From positions 1 to 24,359 of the forward strand of contig MU624779.1 of assembly GCA_025349905.2 (NCBI GenBank): a stretch of 24,359 nucleotides of DNA. The letters run 5' to 3'. Below the pieces are notes generated by a model. It saw only the letters and a program-made list of their open reading frames with translations. It had not been told where the DNA came from and ran no database searches. The first letter of the stretch is position 1. Every line of letters starts with the position of its first letter. The translations under genes were made by a program, and so were the position numbers. Of this stretch, positions 20,663-24,359 are shown one piece after another. The DNA comes from Blastocladiella britannica (Eukaryota; Blastocladiomycota; Blastocladiomycetes; Blastocladiales; Blastocladiaceae).

Positions 20663-21300
20663 AATTTTGTATTAATTTTTCGATTAATTGTGGGAAAAGA
20701 TCAATTTGACTGATTCTTCAAACTTTGCGGCAGCCGGGAGTGAGAACCCGATATTGTGCATGATCGGGCCAGGTACAAGGAATCGAATACGCGCTATCAT
20801 TCATCAAGGACAACAAAGTTTCTCTTAAGTGCTGCGGTCTGATCCTGGTGGCGGCAGAGAAGGCCGGTGTTCAACAAACTTTAAAAATATATCCAAGTCC
20901 CAAGCCCGGATTCACTCCGCTGCGTGTACCGCCTTGGATCCACTAGCTCTGCATACTCTTTACAAAGTTCGCGCATACATGGCGCGATCTCCCTAAAATT
21001 CACTGTCACACGTGAATAATAATAAGGCGGGGATCCCGAATGAGGCGGCAGGCAAGCAAGCCTCCGGACGTTGTGTTGCCACCGCGATTTTCCCCACCCT
21101 TGCATTTTTTTTTTTCCACACTGCGCCGCGTACCAGGACTTTTGAAGTACATACAGCCCACTCGTCCGGCGTCCAGCTCTCTTTGCAGACCATTTTTATC
21201 GTTGTACATTCACTTTCTCGCACACCTGTCCTCGTACGTCCTGTTGTCCTCGTTGGCTTTGTCCTCGCCCAGACTCCACTTTTGCTCACCACTCCTCCAT

Positions 21301-21331
<31 letters not shown>

Positions 21332-21361
21332 CCAAACTATACACCTTTAGACGTCGATATC
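20663..21361. promoter_or_regulatory. Divergent intergenic region upstream of the proline-rich and coiled-coil genes
   Basis: These 699 bases lie between two divergent start codons. They hold an AT-rich stretch next to the minus-strand ATG, a CACGTG E-box-like hexamer at 21009-21014, a T-rich run near 21106-21116, a pyrimidine-rich leader and a CAC triplet array close to the plus-strand ATG. I searched by eye for tRNA A and B boxes and for small nuclear RNA motifs and found none convincing. A minus-strand open frame at 20881-21105 is not supported as a gene. Confidence 0.45.
21306..21334. repeat. CAC triplet microsatellite in the leader of the coiled-coil gene
   Basis: About nine to ten CAC units lie 28 to 56 bases upstream of the ATG at 21362, in the presumed 5' UTR. 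Such a tract may vary in length between strains. Confidence 0.8.
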
Positions 21362-24359
21362 ATGACGATTCCCTCTGGTGTCCTCCCCAAGTCCGCGACG
21401 TCCACGTCGACGACGACCGCTGCTGCTGCTTCGTCTACCCCGTCGCGCCGCACCTCAACGATTGGCGCCTCTTCTTCCACCTCCACGGCCGCCGCCACCA
21501 CCGGTACCGCTGCCGCAGCTGCAGGCGCTCTTCGCCGCGGCTCGGCTGCCGGCACGCCCGCTGGCTCGCCCGCCAAGCTCCCCACGCGCGCCACCGCATC
21601 GGCCACGCCGTCCAAGCTGTCGGCCGCCGCGCAGGCTGCCGCCGCCGATCGACTTTCGCGCGGCAGTCGCACCGCGTCGGTGTCTAGCTCCACCAGCGCG
21701 TCTGGCGCCGCAGCGGCCCCGGCACGGACTACCACCACGTCGCGTCCGACGTCGACGTTGACTGCTCGCAAGGTTGGCGCCACCACCACGGCTGCTGCTG
21801 CTCCGGCGGCCCGCAAGACGGTCGCGGACAAGCAGGCCGAGTTGACGGCGCAGATGGAGGCTCTCAAGCAGCAGCTGGCTCTGCTGAACCAGGAGGTACG
21901 CGTTGTTTTTTTGTTTTTGTTTTTACTGAGTGGTGGCGAGAAAAGAAGAAAATAGGGAAGTGGAGTTAACAACAAGCAAACGCCACCACTCCCCGGACTT
22001 GGTCGAAAAACCAAAACGCGAAAAAAAAAAAAAAAAAAAAAATTGTATAGAACTCGCACCTCAAGGAGCAGCTCGCGTCGGCGGCCAACTCGGTTGCATC
22101 CGAGCTCGGCGACGACGCGGCGCACGAGCCGCACCACGACGAGCAGGACCCGGACCGCGACGAGCTTGCGTCGCTTGCGGGGTCCGAGACCGGCACGGTG
22201 GTGTCGGTAGTATCGGTAGATGTAGGCGCTCTGCGGCTCGAGCACGCGCGCGAGATGGACGAGCTCACGCAGTCGCTCTCGGCCCAGCACCTGCACGCAT
22301 GCGAGCAGCTCGCGCAGGCCCACGCCTCGCAGCTGGCCGCCGCCGACGCCCGCCACGCCGCCGCGCTCGGCGAGTGCCAGGTGGCCCTTTCCGCCGCCAC
22401 GTCGTCCGCCGTGGTGCCCGCTGCATCGGTCGATCGCAATGACAATGCTCCCGCCGCTGCTGCTGCTCTGGCCGCGCTCGCCGCTCAGCACTCGGCCGAG
22501 ATTTCCGAGATCCGCGCCACGCACGATGCCGAGACCCACCGTCTGCATGACGCCCATGCCGCTGAGCTCGCGGCCCTGCGCACCACGCTCGCCAACACCT
22601 CAGACGAGCTGGCCAAGGTGCAGGAGGAGCTTGCCGCATCGCTCGTTCGCGCCGATCGCGTCGAGGAGCAGGCGGCTCGTGTCAGTGCCCAAATGGCCAT
22701 TGTTGAGGCCGACACCACTGTACGCTTTTTTTCTCTTTATTTTAATGAGATAAATGGAAGCTGACCCCTGAAAAATATATACAGTGCACGATCTCCGAGC
22801 ACAGCGACCTGCAAATGAAGCTCGACACTGCCCGCCGCGAGCTTGCCGCTGCGCAGTCGCGCAACGCGGCCGAGGTGGCCGAGATCTCGACGCACTTTGC
22901 TGCCGAGTACAATGCGATTCTGGACAAGCACGCCGGCGACGTCAAGGTGGCGACCGCTGCCAAGGACGTGGAGATCGAGACCCTCAAGGGGTCAGTGCAC
23001 GAGCTGCGCATGGCCCGCGAGCGCGTTGATGCGCTGGAGGCCACCAAGTCGATTCTGGAGGAGCGCATTTTCCGGTTCTCGTCCGAGCTCGACGCCCTGC
23101 GCACTGAGAACACGCGTCTGGCCGAGATCCAGCGCGAGCTCGAGGACAAGAACTTTGAGCTCCTCACCAAGGTACTTTTTCTTTTTGTTGTTGGCTGCCA
23201 ATCAGACTCTTACATGTTTTTTTTGAAACAGCTCTCTGCTTTCCCTGCCGACCACGCGCCCGCGACCGATGCCAACGTGCAGGAAAAGGCCGACGCGCAG
23301 CGCACCGAGCTGGAGGCTCTCCGCATCGAGCTGGAGGAGCTGAACGTCAAGTACGAGGCGGCGCTCATGGAGCACCAGGAGACCGTGGTGTCGCTCGAGA
23401 GCACCCACGCGTCGGCGCTCGCCAAGCAGCACAACGACTGGGTGGCGCTCATTCACGAGAAGGAGACCGCCTGGACCCACCGTTACGAGGAGCTCAACGC
23501 CCGCTACTCGTCGGTCGTGACCCAGCTGCGCATTGTCACGGAGGAGCGCGACGAGCTTCGCGTTCAAGTGACCACGTACCGGACCACGACCACCACGTCC
23601 ACCAAGTCTGCTGGATCGCGCGGCATTGCCCACCACGCTGCTGCTGCCGCTGCATCTTCTGATGTTGTTGTTGTCGAGGAGCAGGAGATTGGTATGCCGC
23701 CAATCTTTTTTTTTTTTTTTCGAATCTTCTTGCATTATATTCACACTATTTCAAATGTGCAGTCGCTGCCGTCGTGACCTCCAAGGCCGACGAGATCGCA
23801 GAGGTGGACACCGTGGCCGTTGCCGTTGCAGCTGAGGAGTCTGCCACCTCCGAGACGACCACGACTGTCACCACGGAAACCACCACCACCATTGTGGCCG
23901 AGGAAACCATCACCGAGGTCGCCGCCGCTGCCGTGGAGGAGGTCACCACCACCGAGGTCACTGAGGCCGCGATTGAGGTTACCGAGGTCGTCGAGGTCGC
24001 TGCCACCGTTGTGGAGGAGGAGACCACCACTGTCGTGGCCGAAGAGGAGACCGTCACCGAGGTTACTCGCGAGCAGGTCGAGGTTGTCGCCGCGGAGGAG
24101 GTCGCGGTTGTCACCGAGGAGACCACCGCCACCACCGTCGAGGTGACTGAAGCCGCCGTCGAGGCCGTCGAGGTTGCTGCCGTCGCTGAGGAGGAGACCA
24201 CCATCACTGTCACGGAGACGACCACCACCGAGACGGTCACCACCGTCGTTTCAGAGGAGACCGAGGTCGCTGCCACCATGGAGGTAACCGAGGTTGCTGC
24301 CATCGAGGCCACCACCGAGGTCGTCGTCGAGGAGACCACCACTGAGGTCGTTGAGGCCA
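21362..24359 (+). CDS. Ala/Ser-rich coiled-coil protein with a Thr/Glu/Val-rich tail (3' end missing)
   Basis: Exons in the window: 21362-21895, 22051-22719, 22785-23171, 23232-23691, 23763-24359 and onward; at least 882 aa. Residues 1-155 are Ala/Ser/Thr-rich and basic with TP and SP sites. A coiled coil starts near 157 (VADKQAELTAQMEALKQQL). It continues, with breaks, to about 630, in heptad-like Glu/Leu/Ala/Arg runs such as LRTENTRLAEIQRELEDK. The last exon encodes a degenerate repeat of Val, Thr, Glu and Ala (EEETTT, TEVTE, EVVEVAA) with no stop before the window ends. The layout (basic disordered head, long coiled coil, repetitive tail) resembles structural or cytoskeleton-associated proteins, but I do not recognise a family. 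The first intron (155 bp) is the longest here and contains a 22-A tract. Confidence 0.75.
22021..22042 (+). repeat. 22-nt poly-A tract before the 3' splice site of coiled-coil gene intron 1
   Basis: Twenty-two consecutive A residues end only 8 bases before the acceptor AG at 22049-22050. They occupy the place where a polypyrimidine tract would be expected. The downstream exon start is fixed by the coiled-coil frame (NSHLKEQLA). Confidence 0.85.
23880..24359 (+). repeat. Degenerate GAG/ACC/GTC-rich coding repeat
   Basis: The last 480 bases of the window are built from GAG, ACC, GTC, GTT and GCC codons in shuffled blocks such as GAGGAGACCACCAC and GAGGTCGCTGCC. It is in frame with the coiled-coil gene and encodes the Thr/Glu/Val tail. 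The same composition keeps the reverse strand free of stops, which produces a spurious antisense frame. Confidence 0.75.

Noticed and set aside
20700..20830. Possible tRNA-like T-arm (GGGTTCTCACTCCC on the minus strand)
   Set aside because: The loop does not fit the TTCRANY rule and no matching A box, anticodon arm or acceptor stem could be built around it.
20881..21105. Minus-strand open frame ending in a mixed-composition stretch
   Set aside because: Only about 40 residues look protein-like, there is no strong start or splice evidence, and it lies in a divergent promoter region. A remnant exon cannot be excluded.
23746..24342. 198-codon antisense open frame opposite the coiled-coil gene tail
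   Set aside because: It arises because GAG/ACC/GTC-type codons read backwards as Ser, Val and Thr codons with no stops. It crosses the inferred intron boundary and has no independent protein character.

Overview
The window is nuclear DNA from a eukaryote, most likely a fungus. The genes carry short spliceosomal introns (31 inferred, 54 to 155 bp, mostly 60 to 70), exons are GC-rich, and flanks and introns are AT-rich with homopolymer runs. The clearest fungal marker is a complete division 1 (class I-III type) chitin synthase. A SCAMP-like membrane protein, an MRP/ABCC transporter and a USP4/Ubp12-type deubiquitinase are compatible with an early-diverging (zoosporic) fungus, but that placement is inference; I cannot name the species.

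Layout from left to right: (1) a ubiquitin-specific protease gene, + strand, 208-5005, six exons; (2) chitin synthase, - strand, 8198-5213, six exons, convergent with gene 1; (3) an R3H-domain protein, + strand, 8943-10346, five exons, divergent from gene 2 across 744 bp; (4) a full-length ABCC transporter, + strand, 10562-15881, ten exons; (5) a small SCAMP-like four-helix membrane protein, + strand, 16008-16683, three exons; (6) an unrecognised proline-rich protein, - strand, 18167-16710, two exons, ending 26 bp from gene 5; (7) a second unrecognised proline-rich, probably nuclear protein, - strand, 20662-18224, two exons, ending 56 bp upstream of gene 6; (8) an Ala-rich and coiled-coil protein with a Thr/Glu/Val-rich tail, + strand, from 21362 and running off the right end.

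All gene models were built by hand by joining reading frames at GT...AG sites so that phase and conserved protein motifs are restored. In each complete gene the summed exon length is a multiple of three. Many introns show a CTGAC or CTAAC branch-point-like element 17-21 nt before the AG, which independently supports the models. The genes do not form an obvious pathway. Chitin synthase, the SCAMP-like protein and the ABC transporter all belong to the membrane and secretory system, but ordinary fungal gene order is enough to explain their proximity. I see no mobile element, tRNA, rRNA or CRISPR-like array, and no convincing novel multi-gene system. The most unusual items are a helical-repeat-like N-terminus on the deubiquitinase, two 22-A tracts just before 3' splice sites, and the two proline-rich proteins.
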